Shown in pieces: positions 33,861 through 45,752 of a stretch of DNA of 64,000 nucleotides. The stretch lies in NCBI GenBank assembly GCA_028023455.1, contig JAQFVV010012536.1, positions 1,444,001-1,508,000 of the forward strand, in the 5' to 3' direction. Position numbers and translations under genes: made by a program. The DNA is from Epiperipatus broadwayi. Its lineage: Eukaryota; Onychophora; Udeonychophora; Euonychophora; Peripatidae. The notes under the pieces are model-generated. The model saw only the letters and a program-made list of their open reading frames with translations, did not search any database and was not told where the DNA came from. Numbering within the stretch: the first letter of the stretch is position 1; each line of letters begins with the position of its first letter.

Positions 33861-34429
33861 TATTAGATTGCCAGTAGTGTCTAAAGTAATCAAAAGTAAG
33901 TCTACTATATAATACATAGATTTAAAGGAAAAGAACTTCCATTCATGAAAGTCATCATGCTGACATTCTTAGAACTTCTGCTCTAGCATTTATCCTGTGA
34001 CTGATAACTGCCCTCTAGTGTGATGCTGCAATACATATACTAATCTTGTGGATACTTAGATCAATGAAACCTTGCATATTATTCTCTGGCCTTCTTAAAT
34101 CAGCACCTTATTGAATGGCTACCAAATCACTCTAGCTAACTTCAGACATAGTTTGGCAACCATCAATGAATCCGACAAGCCTGTTGAACTACCAAATCAT
34201 CCAAACCATTTCACTCTGATCGATTCTCCAAATGTCAGGCTAAAATCAAGGCAGCCTTTCTAGTAATCCCAGTGTCCACCCATACTGGATATTGATAGCA
34301 TGAGGATCTGTAATTGTAATATTTCCAATATAAATAACCACACTCTAATAGCTGACCCTACTTTCCGAGTACCTGTTTTCTCCCTTTCTAAAAAAAAGTC
34401 TGGTCAAAGATTAATAGAATCAGAATGGG
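33861..34429. other. Intergenic, no gene recognised
   Basis: Slightly less AT-rich, with short direct words but no gene or known repeat. A 71-codon frame (34300-34515) runs into the RTE fragment and is not supported. Confidence 0.5.
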
Positions 34430-34690
34430 CCAGAGTCATCATCATCATCATCAACCATTACCAATCCACTGCAAGATGGTCTCTCCAACTTCAATCCATC
34501 TTCTCCAATCTTTAGCTTCTCTTCTCCACATTATCCCTGTGCACTTTCTTATTCATCCATCCATCTAACAAGTGGTCTCTTTCTGTGTCTTCAATCTCTT
34601 GAAATCCAGTTTAAGATTTCAATTGTCCATCTATTATCATCTCTTCTAGCAATATGTCCAACCTAACTCCACTTCAACCTGTAGAAGACC
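34430..34690 (-). mobile_element. RTE-type LINE 3'-end fragment
   Basis: A TCATCATCATCATC tail, then CCATTACCAATCCACTGCAA, GATGGTCTCTCCAACTTC, AAGTGGTCTCTTTCTGTGTC, CTCTTGAAATCCAGTTTAAG and TTATCATCTCTTCTAGCAAT. This is collinear with the 11062-11290 copy. On the minus strand it encodes the decayed end of the LINE protein plus its 3' tail. Confidence 0.75.
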
Positions 34691-36199
34691 AGAAACCATG
34701 GTACATATATATATATAAGGAGTGTCTTATTTACCAGGCTCCTGTTGGCCTATTTGCTCTACATAACTCTTGATTAGTTAAGAACTGTTAGTGATGACTT
34801 TTAATGTGTTGATACCATACGATAAATAAATAATCAATATAGTCTGGAAGGCAAAAATCTTTAATAATACGCTCAATGTAATTTTAAGTTTTCAAAGTTA
34901 TGGGAGGAAAAAAAAACCACAAAATGTTTAAACACAATCAAACATAATAAACCTTTGTAAATTTGTCCAGTAAGAAAATCGTGAACAAAACTTGGATTCC
35001 ATATATATTGTTTTTTACAATTTTGATTCGAAAAAGAATCTAATCGTGGAAAATACTTTTCTGTTAACCCACTAAACTGTTTATGCCCTTTTTTGATAAA
35101 AAAATGTTTTTCGCTTGAAAGTAATTCTATTTATCATTAATGACATCGAGTGAATAACTTTTGATTTACGTTTCGTAATCAATTTATTTTCTCATCTAAT
35201 TATACAGTCAATATTCCCCATCACTTCCGTTGTTACCTTATAATCATCCTTTAAACGGGTTTTCTACAGTTGTGAGAAGTGGATATATATAAGACTTAAG
35301 TGCCAATCTTTTAAACAAAATGCACATCAGACGGTAAGACAATCCATGTACATAAATACAATTATATATTATTTAAACACGTATATGGACAAATAATATA
35401 GATATATTGGTAACAATATATTGTTGACGACAATTTTCAGTGCTTATACCTGCAATGTTTAGCATAAGACGGCAGAAATATTTTTTAGCAATATAAATTG
35501 CTTTTTAGTGTAATCTTTTTAATTTATAACTCGGAAGGGAATGCTGAAAACTGAAACAAGGGAGTATGCTTTTATTTTTTTAAAAAAAATATATCTACTG
35601 TTTTTTCACAATGTCTAATTTTAGCCAGTTGGAATTAATTTAAAAAATAAATATATAAGCAAGTCTTTGAAATGTTAAATGTAAAAGTCATTTTAATTAG
35701 GATGAAATTCTGTTAAATATATTGAACATGTGAATATGTAAATTACCGTATGACATTTTGTTCTTATAATTTCTTGAATTATTTATAAATGTAATGATTG
35801 AGAAGAAATTAACAATTGTAAAGAACTCGTCAATTTATTAAAACATATGGAAATATAATGTATGATATTAATCTTACAATTAAACGTATATATTGCGCTT
35901 TTGATAGAAATATTTTAATATTAAAAGGAAAATGAACATGCTTGAGAAAAAAATAAATAAATGTATTTTACAAGTGCATATTTATGGTTGTAAGAGAATA
36001 TAGATTATAAAATATATAGCAGAGTACGGAGAGATAAATACTGGAATTGAAATACAAAAAATATGAGTGAGAGAACAAACAGGTATCAGTAACATCAATG
36101 AAAATTTGAAAGGCTGAAATGATGCTAGGTAAGTCAAAAAAAAATGGCAGTAAATGAATAAATAAAGTCCTAAATTACATAATATAAGGGAAAGAGATT
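34691..36199. other. Intergenic, no gene recognised
   Basis: AT-rich, unassigned. A short TATATATA run sits at 34707. Confidence 0.55.
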
Positions 36200-36360
36200 T
36201 ACGATATAATGGCTACCACGTCTGCCATGCCACGACTTTCAGAGTTCAAATCCAGTTTTAACTTTTTTTCAGGTCAGCAAGGTTAGGATTTATATAGAGG
36301 TAAAACAAATCATCTAGCCACCCAATAGTGATCAGTAAATGGGTATCGAATTATTTATAA
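36200..36360 (+). repeat. tRNA-derived SINE (weak head, conserved-looking body)
   Basis: AATGGCTACCACGTCTGCCA stands in the A-box region and CAGAGTTCAAATCCAG is a good B-box match about 35 bases later. A body follows with AGGTCAGCAAGGTTAGG and GTGATCAGTAAATGGGTATC. The second half looks like a SINE body rather than chance DNA. Confidence 0.5.
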
Positions 36361-36439
36361 TTGGAGGTTAAAGTACTAGATAATCTGAGTTGATCAGATA
36401 AATGTCAATATAATGATGGCAACAACGAAAAATAGAAAA

Positions 36440-36765
36440 GTAATATGATGAAGCCCTTTAATTTTTGGTAGAAAAGAAACATATTTTTATAAGGGTAGAA
36501 TCCAAAATTATTGTTTATCTTTAAGAGCGCTTAAAAATGAAATGGATATATTGCTGAAAAGATGTAGAGAGAAGTGGTAAAACCATAAAATGGAACACTA
36601 ATATGATGAAGCCCTTTAATTTTTGGCAGAGAAGGATCATATTCATATAAGGGTAGAAACCAAAATTATTTTTATTTTAAGACAGTTTTACAAATGTAGA
36701 TAGAATACACATGTGAAAAAGATAAATTACTGAAGAGATGTAGAGAGAAGAAATTATGGATATAA
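36440..36765 (+). repeat. Two-copy tandem duplication of about 160 bp
   Basis: AATATGATGAAGCCCTTTAA, TATAAGGGTAGAA, CCAAAATTATT and GATGTAGAGAGAAG occur in order in both units (about 36441-36590 and 36600-36752). The copies are diverged by substitutions and small indels. Confidence 0.75.
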
Positions 36766-37119
36766 GAAAAAACTGGTACCAATTTACAAATAAATTGATG
36801 TGTAGTTGAAAATGATGATTTGATATGCACAAGTATCACAATGAATAAGTTTGACTGGTAACTGGTTCTCTCTCCAAATTGCCTTCAGCACTATTTCTGA
36901 ATCAATGCCATGTGTTACATAATGACATAGCTATTCATCATAATAATTTTAAACACTAGCACATCTGCATCATTGCTTAGGATATGAAATGTGACAGTAT
37001 ATTTTATATATAACTTATGACAGAATGTCCTATCATTAAATTTTGTTTTAAATTGGGAAAAACTGCTATTGAAATGTTTGAAATGATTCAAACTGTGTAT
37101 GGCAGTGAATTCATGTGTT

Positions 37120-37350
37120 ACAATCAAGTAGTTTACAAGATCTTGTGATGGCAGGAATAACAATGAAGTTGATTTACAATGGCAAAAATTCTACTTTCAC
37201 ATTTCATGTCTAACTCGTGATACAGAAATGCTAGTATCTCAAAATTCTTATGGTGAATAGCTAAACTGTTGCTACATAACATATGCATTGATTCAAAGAT
37301 GATACTGTAGATAGTATGGAAAGAGTCATCTTTTCACTGAAGAAGACTGG
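37120..37350 (+). repeat. Dispersed repeat shared with 42570-42800
   Basis: CACATTTCATGTCTAACTCG, TGCTACATAACA, AATAGCTA, and a GGAAAGA block then TCATCTTTTCA(C)TGA(A)GAA recur in order at 42570-42800 with moderate divergence. The overlapping minus-strand frame at 36915-37163 is not supported. The element type is unknown. Confidence 0.55.
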
Positions 37351-37394
37351 TTCCAGACTTAAAAAAATCAATGAAAATAATGAACTAACCCACA

Positions 37395-38128
37395 TGAATA
37401 ATCTTGTATTATCCCATAGCTGGAAGCTTGCTAGGCACTTTTTTAAAATTATCCCCTTTTAGGAGATCAAAATATTTGTGGGTTTTTTTTTTTCAAAATT
37501 ATTTTAATGAACATGTATTACTTGTTAAGTACAAAGAATATTAAGAAATTGATTATAAATTCTTGTTAAGTTTAAAAAATATTAATAAATGTCTTATAAA
37601 TTTCATTCACAAGATTTATTTAATTATTTTCTTTTTATATATATAATAAAAAAAATGTTAATATGTTGCGAACATTGTCGTAATTTTTTTATCTTTAGTA
37701 TAACATTATCAGTGAGTCTTATTGTAAGATTTTGGCAAAATGATTGAAATTTGGGATCTTCCACTAGAAGAAAAACATGCAGTGAAGTATTTCCAAAATT
37801 ACAGGATACTGCCTGCTCAAAAAAATCTGTGTTAATAACCGCAGTATGATACTTTATACATACAAACAGACACAATGGCAATGCAACTTGAAAACTTCTT
37901 CCAAACTAATATCTGTTCAGAAGGTAATGTGGTTACAAAATTCCAAAATTTCATTTCTGACTGCACCCAGATAAATGATTTGTTAATATTTTTTAAACTT
38001 AACAAATAACACATGTTCACTAAAATAATTTTGAGAAAAAACCATAAACAAATACTTCAATGTCCCTGAAAAGAAATAATCAAAAAAATGTCTGGAAGCT
38101 CCTGGATACAGGATAATAAATAAGTACC
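37395..38128 (-). mobile_element. Non-autonomous DNA transposon related to the Merlin-like element at 51.1 kb
   Basis: The left end (AGCTTGCTAGGCAC, then TTTTTTAAAATTATCCCCTT) and the right end (ATACTTCAATGTCCCTGAA, CTGGAAGCTCC, AGTACC at 38128) correspond to the two terminal inverted repeats of the element at 51089-51815. The internal minus-strand frames (about 37624-38020) are broken and only faintly resemble the transposase remnant there. Length is about 735 bp. Confidence 0.5.
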
Positions 38129-39207
38129 TTTCTTTTTTTGTAAAGTGGATTATTTGACATTGTATAAGAGCTATCAAAAAATACTCCAATTTAATTAACA
38201 AAACATAAATTCAAAAATATGCACGTAATATATAATACCATCTATTAAATTTCAACCAAAGTATTAAATTGAATCTTGCTTTAATTTTTATTAATTTTTT
38301 TAACATCAACAGCAACAATATAAACCTTTTTTAAAAAAAACCTGATGTCAAAATGCAAACAAATATTAACACAAGGTACTTCCCATTCAAAACAAAACAT
38401 TAAAAGGCAAGCAAGCAAATTTACCCAATTGTAGAAATATTGCTGAGAAATATAACTTTTTGAAAAATAATGGCAAATAAAAAGATACAAACATAATGGC
38501 AAATAAAAAGATACAAACATTTTTTTATCAAATGAGATGATAATATCACACATAAATTGTTTTTCTTAGTTTTTTGATTGATCGTGTTATTTCAAAACAA
38601 CTTGTGTAAAAAAAGAAATTTTTTTTTTTTTAAAATCGTGTTAAATCAAAATCATATAAAAAATTAGGTATATATAAATACCAATCAATTGTATTCAAAA
38701 CTAAATTTGATCAGTCATTGCAATAATTTTTCTTTTACTGTTTAATATAAATGAACCAATTAAAATTTTAAAAAAAATACATTAATAAAAATCTGTCTCA
38801 TTTTTCTCATTATTTTTCATAAAAACACAACTAAAGCAATAAAACATCATATGACTCTACCACATGACTCCAGCTTAATGTTATTTCAACAGCATACATT
38901 TACACATCTATGCCACCTAGTGTAAGTTTTAGTAACTAATAGATATCAAATGACAGTGTTTAATAAATCCTTATCCAGCATTTTTCTATCCAATATTCAT
39001 AGATTAGTTTCAAGCTGATAGCTTTCATCAATGAGCTTTGGATCTCATACCAGCATCTGGATGCATATGCTGCTGAAAAAACATAAGTTACTGAAAATTA
39101 ACATATGATTACAATTTATTTGGATCCCATCATACAAAATGACCATCGATAATCTGATAAAATGTAAATACATACAAAAAATAAGAATTTTTAGTATATT
39201 TAGATTT
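38129..39207. other. Intergenic with a 26-bp tandem duplication
   Basis: ATGGCAAATAAAAAGATACA plus AACATA is repeated twice at about 38468-38520. The surrounding minus-strand frames are AT-driven. Around 38880-39110 a diverged R2-like segment (AGTTTCAAGCTGATAGCTTT, GAGCTTTGGATCTC) is visible. Confidence 0.5.
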
Positions 39208-39850
39208 AAATCACTAAACATCACATGATCACCATTATTTATGCGTACACAAGTTGTTTACACACAGGCAAAACTCTGTACAGGAGTGCCACTCAGTGCA
39301 AGCCAGAGTAATCAATGGATTTAGGAAGGTTTGCACATAAAATGCCTATTCATGCAATATCCCCAGACTAATTTCTAGCTTATGGCTTTAATCAGTGAGG
39401 AGCCTTGGATCTGAGAGCATGGCACCTTGATCTTACAATCTAATGCAACCCTCCAGTAGCCACTTTTACCTTATTAGCTAACTATAAAGCTTTGAATCCA
39501 AAATAAAAAGTATGGATGCTGAACTGAGTTCAGATCTATACAACTATACAAGCTAATGAGCTTAAATTGAAAACATTTTTGTTTTCATTTTGGATTCAAA
39601 GCTTCATAGTTAGCTAATAAGGTAAAAGGTGGCTCCTGGAGGATTGCATTAGATCCTAAGATCTAGGTGCAGTGTTCTCAGATCCAAGGCTCCTCACTGA
39701 TGAAAACCATAATCTAGAAACCAGTCTGGGGATATTGGATGAGTAGGCACAAGATAGGGATTTTATACACAAACCTTCCTTTATTCATTGATTGCTCTGG
39801 TTTGCATTGAATGACACTACTGTATGGAGAGTTTTGCCTCTGTGTAACAT
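39208..39850. mobile_element. Full-length R2 fold-back element
   Basis: The outer end is AATCACTAAACATCACATGA; then GCCACTCAGTGCAAGCCAGA, ATCAATGGAT, TAATTTCTAGCTTATGGC and GAGCCTTGGATCTGAGAGCA. The mirror image begins near 39660 with TCAGATCCAAGGCTCCTCAC and ends with GAGAGTTTTGCCTCTGTGT. The central 200 bp is itself palindromic: TTAGCTAACTATAAAGCTTT against AAGCTTCATAGTTAGCTAAT. This is the only copy with the inner palindrome, so the others are deletion derivatives or the inner one is a nested insertion. No coding capacity, so it must depend on a transposase elsewhere. Confidence 0.75.
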
Positions 39851-40007
39851 TTAGCTTTATTACTGCCTAGCATGCTTTCAATATATTTTTTACTATATCA
39901 TATTTATTTTACCAGATATTATGTTGGATCAGAAAAGAAAAAAATTAGTAACAATTGAATAATAATATAATAAAAAAAGTACACTTCACAATTTAACAAG
40001 TAATATG

Positions 40008-40975
40008 TCAAAATGCCATAAAATGCAGCTATTGTGAAGCTAATTACAGATAATAAACTTAATGGTTGACTGCTTTTGAGAAATTTTGTCTTCTCATAAA
40101 CATAGACAGCAATTTGAATGAGCAGAATAGAAAATGTGTGCAATGAATATTTAAATTTATTTGAAGTGGGTTAGACAGTCACTTTTTGGAAAGAGAGAAG
40201 CATGCTTTCTTCTGGTTTATAGCATAAGGGTTGTTAGTTATAGGCCATGTTTTTTTAACTTCATGTTTAGTCATGATACTCTGTACAAGTAATGGGCACA
40301 GAAGACAGTTCATACATATGGCTGGTGAATCTTTGGTGTTCCTAAAAGATGAAATTATATTCAGGTTTGTTCAGAGCTCTTTTGTACAAGTAACAGTGAA
40401 GGCACAAGAGGAGAGCGAGAACACGAGATTTGCCATAATATATAGCATTGCAGCTAGTTTGAAACTATCTAATTTTATACCCTGTGTGGGGAGTTTGATC
40501 AGAGAATAAGTGGTCTCTTATGATTAGTCTATTAGTTGAAGGGGGTGTGTGAAAACTTAGCTTGAAAGAATGAGAGGTTTTGATAAAGCTTTTAATGAGA
40601 GTGCGAATATGTGGAAGAAACCATAGTTTGTCATCCTCGGAAGAGTTGGTGTGTAACTTCTGGTAAAATGGTTTTTCTTTTCTTGCAAGATGACTGGATT
40701 TGAATCCAGAATTGATGAGATCTTTTATATATTGTTCTGTTACTTTTGCATGAATATGCTATAAACCAGAAGAAAGCATGCTTCTCTCTCTCCAAATAGT
40801 GGACTCTTTAACCTACTTTGAATAAACTTAAATATTCATTGTGCACATTTTCCATTGTGCTCATTCAGCTCTCTGGTTATGATTATCAGAAGACAAAACT
40901 TCATGAAAGTGCTCAGCCATTAATTTTATTATCTATAATTAGCTTCACTAATAACTGTATTTTAGCACATTTAGA
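40008..40975. mobile_element. Fold-back element with about 220-bp terminal repeats and a unique core
   Basis: The left arm (AGAGAAGCATGCTTTCTTCT, then GGTTTATAGCATA) mirrors the right arm (TATGCTATAAACCAGAAGAA, then AGCATGCTTCTCTC). Matching continues outward through TTAAATTTATTTGAAG and TAATTACAGATAATAAACTT. About 500 bp of non-palindromic sequence lies between, holding a 92-codon plus-strand frame. The arms are well matched, so the element is fairly young or conserved. Confidence 0.7.
40231..40509 (+). CDS. Unrecognised 92-codon frame in a fold-back core
   Basis: I do not firmly recognise this product. It begins MLVIGHVFLTSCLVMIL (hydrophobic) and ends ENTRFAIIYSIAASLKLSNF followed by IPCVGSLI. 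The end resembles the last part of IS66-type transposases, which read like 'ERAAIIYSLIETCKLNGVDPY', but the match is about 20 residues and no catalytic residue is present. The frame starts just inside the left terminal repeat and stops well before the right one. It may be a relic of the protein the element once carried or simply a chance frame. Confidence 0.25.
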   Translation: MLVIGHVFLTSCLVMILCTSNGHRRQFIHMAGESLVFLKDEIIFRFVQSSFVQVTVKAQEESENTRFAIIYSIAASLKLSNFIPCVGSLIRE

Positions 40976-41101
40976 CATATTGCTTGAAAAACAATAGTAC
41001 TGCAAATTTCTATCAGTCATAGTACTGTAGCAGCAATTTCAGTTTGAATTATACAACTTGTCAACTTGCTTCAATATTTCCAAATTTAACTTTTTCCAAA
41101 G

Positions 41102-41535
41102 CATAAGCTTGTGATTAAGACCTGTAGAGATCCCTACCTTCGCATTTTCAACCGCACGTTTTAGGTTTATTGCCTTAGTAAATATTACTTACGTAATCAA
41201 TGTGCGTTAAATAAATTTATAATTACAACTTTAAATTATCATAATAGATTTTCAATTATAAGATCTTTCCATTGACTTGTTGTAAATCGAAAGATTTCAT
41301 GAGTACTAATGTATAATAGGAATTGTGGACTTAATCAGTGAAGTATCGAATAGCTTCATGCTCTCAGATCTAACCGCTTCAGCTGCACCTATTTATATAG
41401 AAAGTAGGTTGAAGTAAAGAAGATTCCCCTCTTTTCTCCCAATACATAAGCTTGTGGTTAAGATCTATAGAGGTCCCTACCTTCGCATTTTCAACCACAC
41501 ATGCTTTAGGTTTATTGCCTTAGTAAATATTACTT
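41102..41535 (+). repeat. Direct repeat pair of about 90 bp
   Basis: CATAAGCTTGTGRTTAAGA, CCCTACCTTCGCATTTTCAA and TTTAGGTTTATTGCCTTAGT occur at about 41102-41190 and again at 41446-41535. The AAGCTTGTGGTTAAG start resembles a Pol III A box. Between the copies is a segment (41310-41400) with partial likeness to 52900-53030. Confidence 0.65.
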
Positions 41536-42569
41536 TAATTTTCATAAAAACAGAAATGAAAATTATATTTTCTGACAATTGTTAGAACAAAGGTACTTAT
41601 GTAAAATAAAAACATATTACTGACCATGTTTTTCTAAAAATATTGAAGTTTATTTTGTGTATTGCTAATCCCCACTCTCACCATGATTTTAAGGCTTTCC
41701 AGGATGCTAGTGCAACAGTACAGTGTGATGGAGGATGAAAGCTCAATCTATCACCCCTGATGCTTAAATGTCACATCATCTAGACATTTAATTACTTTTT
41801 TCAGTGAATTATATAGTTTTAATAGTAAAAGTGGTATTAACTTTTTGCACATTAACTTTTTAATTATTAGTAACATTTTTTTATATTATTGTTTACAAGT
41901 TCACTTTTGCATATTGTATAAATAAAATGGTTATAGTGCAATAAACTGGAATTTAGGTGATTGTTAATATTAGACAACAGATAATTTGGTACCTCTTTTA
42001 ATCTAAACCAGTGGTTCCCAACCTTTTTTTGGCCGTGGCTATATCTCGAAAATCCTGATGCCTCATCCACCACGACATATTCAAAACGTGAATTCCTATT
42101 CCTATGGAGGAAGCCTAAAAGGCCATTACCTTAATGAAAAAATAGTTAAAATATAATGGAGTTTCAAGCCACTTAACTTGCTCCAAGTAACAATGAAGAG
42201 GTAAGGAGTAAAGGGTATCTAAACAGAAATGACTCGGAGAAGACGATAGCATGAAAAGAAGAAAATTTAAAAAGCATTCTTAGCTTAATTTGTGAATAAT
42301 AAGATATAAGAACAATTAGCGAGCTTTCAAATTTACTGTTAATAACTAAAAAAAAAAAAAATTCACAGTTGATAACTCATTTCTGAATTGCCCTTTAAAA
42401 ACCAAATCCCCCTCCTCCATATTGGAAACCACGGATCTAATCATAAAAGCTTTTTAAATTTTCACAATCACCAGACTTTACTACTTTAGTGTGAGTTGAG
42501 ATTTACTTAAGGAATGCTTATAAATTTAACCTTTAATTAAGTGATAGATATATACACTATGGTTTCAAG
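41536..42569. other. Intergenic, no gene recognised
   Basis: AT-rich. Around 42007-42080 and 42395-42430 there are small GC-richer patches (CAGTGGTTCCCAACC, CCCCCTCCTCCATATTGG) with an A run at 42351 between them. This resembles an inserted small element, but its ends cannot be fixed. Confidence 0.4.
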
Positions 42570-42800
42570 TTGTTTCCAAGACTTCACGATAGCAGGGAAA
42601 GCATTGCAAATGATTTACAAAAGTACAAAACATATTGTCACATTTCATGCCTAATTTGTGATCCAGACATATATCACGGTCTTAACATTTTTGTGACAAA
42701 TAGCTACATTATGATGCTACATAACAATGAATTTATTTAAAGAAGCCACTGCAGGCAGCTTGGAAAGAAAATTAGGTCATATTTTCATTGGGAAATGCTG
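42570..42800 (+). repeat. Dispersed repeat shared with 37120-37350
   Basis: CACATTTCATGCCTAATTTG, ATGATGCTACATAACA, CAGCTTGGAAAGAAAATTAG and TTTTCATTGGGAAATGCTG line up with the earlier copy. No coding capacity. Confidence 0.55.
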
Positions 42801-42892
42801 TGATTTTAAAATAAAACAGAATAAAAAAATGAACATGGTATATTAAATAGAATAATTTATCTCACTGATGTATTTTCATTATATCAGAGGTT

Positions 42893-43285
42893 AAATTCTC
42901 CATGCCATAGTGCCACTCAGCGCAAGCTATAGTAATCAATGGATGCAAGAAGGTTTGTGCATAAAATCCCTATTTTGTGGTTACTCATCCAATATCCCCA
43001 GACTAGTGTCTAGCTTGTGGCTTTCATCAGTGAGGAGCCTTGGATCTAGGTGCAGTGCTCTCAGATCCAAGGCTCCTCACTGATGAAAGCCACAAGCTAG
43101 AAACTAGTCTGGGGATATTGGGTGAGTAGACACTAGATAGGGATTTTATGCACAAATCTTCTTGCATCCATTGATTTACTCTGGTTTGCACCGAGTGGTA
43201 CTACTGTATGGTTAGTCTCTGTGTAAACAGCTTGTGTAAGCATAAAGAATGGTGATCATGTGCTGTTTAGTGGTTTAATTTTCAT
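42893..43285. mobile_element. R2 fold-back element, compact form
   Basis: Arms of about 170 bp meet at the central palindrome GAGCCTTGGATCTAGGTGCA / GTGCTCTCAGATCCAAGGCT. Arms carry GTGCCACTCAGCGCAAG, ATCAATGGATGCAAGAAGGT, CCCCAGACTAGTGTCTAGCT and their mirrors. The right outer end is GTGATCATGTGCTGTTTAGT and then GGTTTAA. It lacks the inner palindrome of the 39.2-kb copy. Confidence 0.8.
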
Positions 43286-43689
43286 TATCTATATAAAGTT
43301 TAAGCAGGTATAACAAGTTTTAAATAACCCATTATTACTTTTCATAGAGAAACGGTGAAAGAGAGAGCATCATTCAAAAAGTTTTCGTAGTTTCCAGGTG
43401 GCGATGTTTTAAATGATTACTGACCTTTATTTTACTGTCTAGCTAAAATACAATTAAATATCAATTTTCTGAACAATAATGAATAGTTAGCTAAGTTAGC
43501 CATGGCTTGTCACCTGATGAAAAAATTCTGATTACAACTTGAAAGAATTTCATGTTCTATCTGACTTGGATTTAAACCCAACAAAATAGGCATAGCAGGA
43601 TGATATGCTCTGTTTATGGACACTATAAAAATAGCATTCCTATTGTATGAAAACATGAAAAAAGATAAAATTTAAGTGCTAAATATTAC

Positions 43690-43752
43690 AAAAAAAAAAA
43701 AAAAACAACAACAACAAACAAAAGAAAACAAACAAAAACAACAACAAAAAAA
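43690..43752. repeat. Poly(A) and (CAA)n tract
   Basis: An A run followed by ACAACAACAAC-type repeats. The minus-strand frame over it is composition-driven. Confidence 0.8.
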
Positions 43753-43859
43753 TTATTAAATTAGTTATCTTTTTATGATACAGATACTGTATTAATATGA
43801 AAATAATTTTTTTTATAATAATATGCAGAATGTTTAGTATAATTAATAAATTCATAGCA

Positions 43860-44085
43860 ACAACAGCCAAATCGTCATACACTAATTGAATATCTGTAGA
43901 TTGTTGTCAAGGCCACCTACATAGACAGCCAAAACTAAATAAACCAATAGAATATTCAGAATCTGTTGTCGAGGCAATCTCTAAAGATGAAAGATGAATT
44001 CCAACAGTCGAAGCTTAATAAACCGATAGAATATCCACAATCTGTTTCCAAAGCAATCTCTATAATTAAAAGATAAATTCCACTT
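43860..44085 (+). repeat. Three-unit tandem repeat of about 78 bp
   Basis: AATAAACCRATAGAATATYC, CTGTTGTCGAGGCAATCTC and GATGAATTCCA recur in units near 43870, 43930 and 44010, with clear divergence. A reversed piece, CCTTGACAACAGATTGTGGA, appears at 44202. Confidence 0.65.
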
Positions 44086-44504
44086 TTTACTCTAGAATGA
44101 AATTTTAATCTGCCTAAATGTTATTGGCTTCACTCTTGTCTATTAAAAGACCTTAGACCAGAATAAATGGGTGAATCCATTTTTTTATTAATAGAGGTTA
44201 CCTTGACAACAGATTGTGGATGAAATTAAAAAGTATATATCTTCTTTTTAGTACCTTGACATTAGAAATGCTCTGCACATAATTTGTGTAAAATATGCAA
44301 ATTAGTAGAAATGAATAAGTAGATAAGATATGCACTTTCTTAAAAATTATCTGATATAATGGAAATCAATATTTGAGAAAAGCCCAAGAGTTCGGAGGTG
44401 ATGTAGTATATGGTTAGTAAATCTAAAACAAAATTTTTGATTCAGAAATAGTACCAAACCCATTTCTTTTCTTTATTTTGCTGTAATATCCTATACGAAT
44501 ACAA
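44086..44504. other. Intergenic, no gene recognised
   Basis: AT-rich, unassigned apart from the reversed tandem-unit piece near 44202. Confidence 0.5.
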
Positions 44505-44670
44505 TTAATCCAAACCACTTCAAATGCTTTTTAGCAAAAACCTTTTATTTTACATATATACGTACACTTACGTTTTAACTGCAGGAATGTCGAAATGTTG
44601 GTGTGTGATGTATATACAATAAAAGGTTTTTGCTAAAAAGTGTTCGCAGTAGTTTGGATAAAGTGTATTT
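44505..44670. mobile_element. PLE terminal-repeat fold-back (head to head, decayed)
   Basis: The left arm (TTAATCCAAACCACTTCAAA, TTTTTAGCAAAAACC) mirrors the right arm (GGTTTTTGCTAAAAAGTGTT, CGCAGTAGTTTGGATAAAG). Next to the centre GTCGAAATGTTGG recalls the GAAA part of a hammerhead, but the CTGANGA part is destroyed. An AATAAAAGG signal is kept. Same family as 14800-14980 and 53745-53945. Confidence 0.6.
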
Positions 44671-45752
44671 ATGTAAAATTATTGATTGTTGGGAAAAAAG
44701 ATAGAATGTAAGAATATACCTATTTAGCGACAGCTGTTTCAGAAAAAGTGATATTAGTTGTCAATGAAGCAACACTGGAATTTAGATGGTGGATTTATCA
44801 TCAAAAATGATGAAGCCCCAAATTATTGCCGAAAGCATTTGGAAGGTTGAAAAGTAGCAACAATGAAGATTAGAAATATATCTGACATTCTGAAAGCTAT
44901 TTGTAACAATTTCCACTATGAAGCAACCATGTAGAATTTGACCTCAAGCTGGGTTCAAAGCTGGATAAACAATTTATCTATAATCAATGATTGCCTTAGC
45001 AATTATCTGTGATCCAGCATAGTTATCATCTACCAAAAACCACTGTATATCATCAGTTACAATATCTGGTCATTTCTGATATCAGTATTGGAGGATGATA
45101 ATTTGATAGCAAATGGATGTAAATTTTCCAATTCATGTTGCTGCATTTTCTGAATGGCACTTTTTAATATCATCTTCCAAAAAAAATTAAAATAATACAA
45201 ATTTTACCACAATTACTGAAATAATATAATTATTTTAATGCATGGTAGCAAAATTTATTAGAGGACGTTATGCAATAATTTAACAACAAATCTATCACTA
45301 AATAATTTTTTCTAGCTTATTAATTATGATAGTTAATGAATATTTTTTTTGTCCTACAGCAATATATTAATAGCGTAGTCAACAATTCAGTACTGTAACT
45401 AAGATAGTGAAAATAAACTGATATATTTTATGACCTTTGGATGATTTCTGATGATTTTAAACATGCTTTTAAAACACTAAGAATAATTTATTACTACTGC
45501 CTGATATACTTGGATAATGGAGACAGTCTCAATCATATTAAATTGTCCCCATTTTGTCAGATTTTGAATCAGACAGGATTGCATAAAGTTCATCAAAAAA
45601 TAGTTATACAACTATTTACCGATATATAATATCACTATTACCTTTGAGCATCTACTTGAGAAAAAACCTTCAACTTATTTGTGAACTTCTCAGACATCTG
45701 AAAAATTTCCAACATAATTCTGGACTTATCTTCAAATGGTGGACATTCTAAG
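44671..45752. other. Intergenic, no gene recognised
   Basis: AT-rich. A 62-codon frame at 45441-45629 has no motif. Nothing else. Confidence 0.55.

Noticed and set aside
43511-43560. CTGATGA followed by GAAA as a hammerhead
   Set aside because: The exact CTGATGA is present, but the sequence between it and GAAA does not form helix II, so the match is chance.
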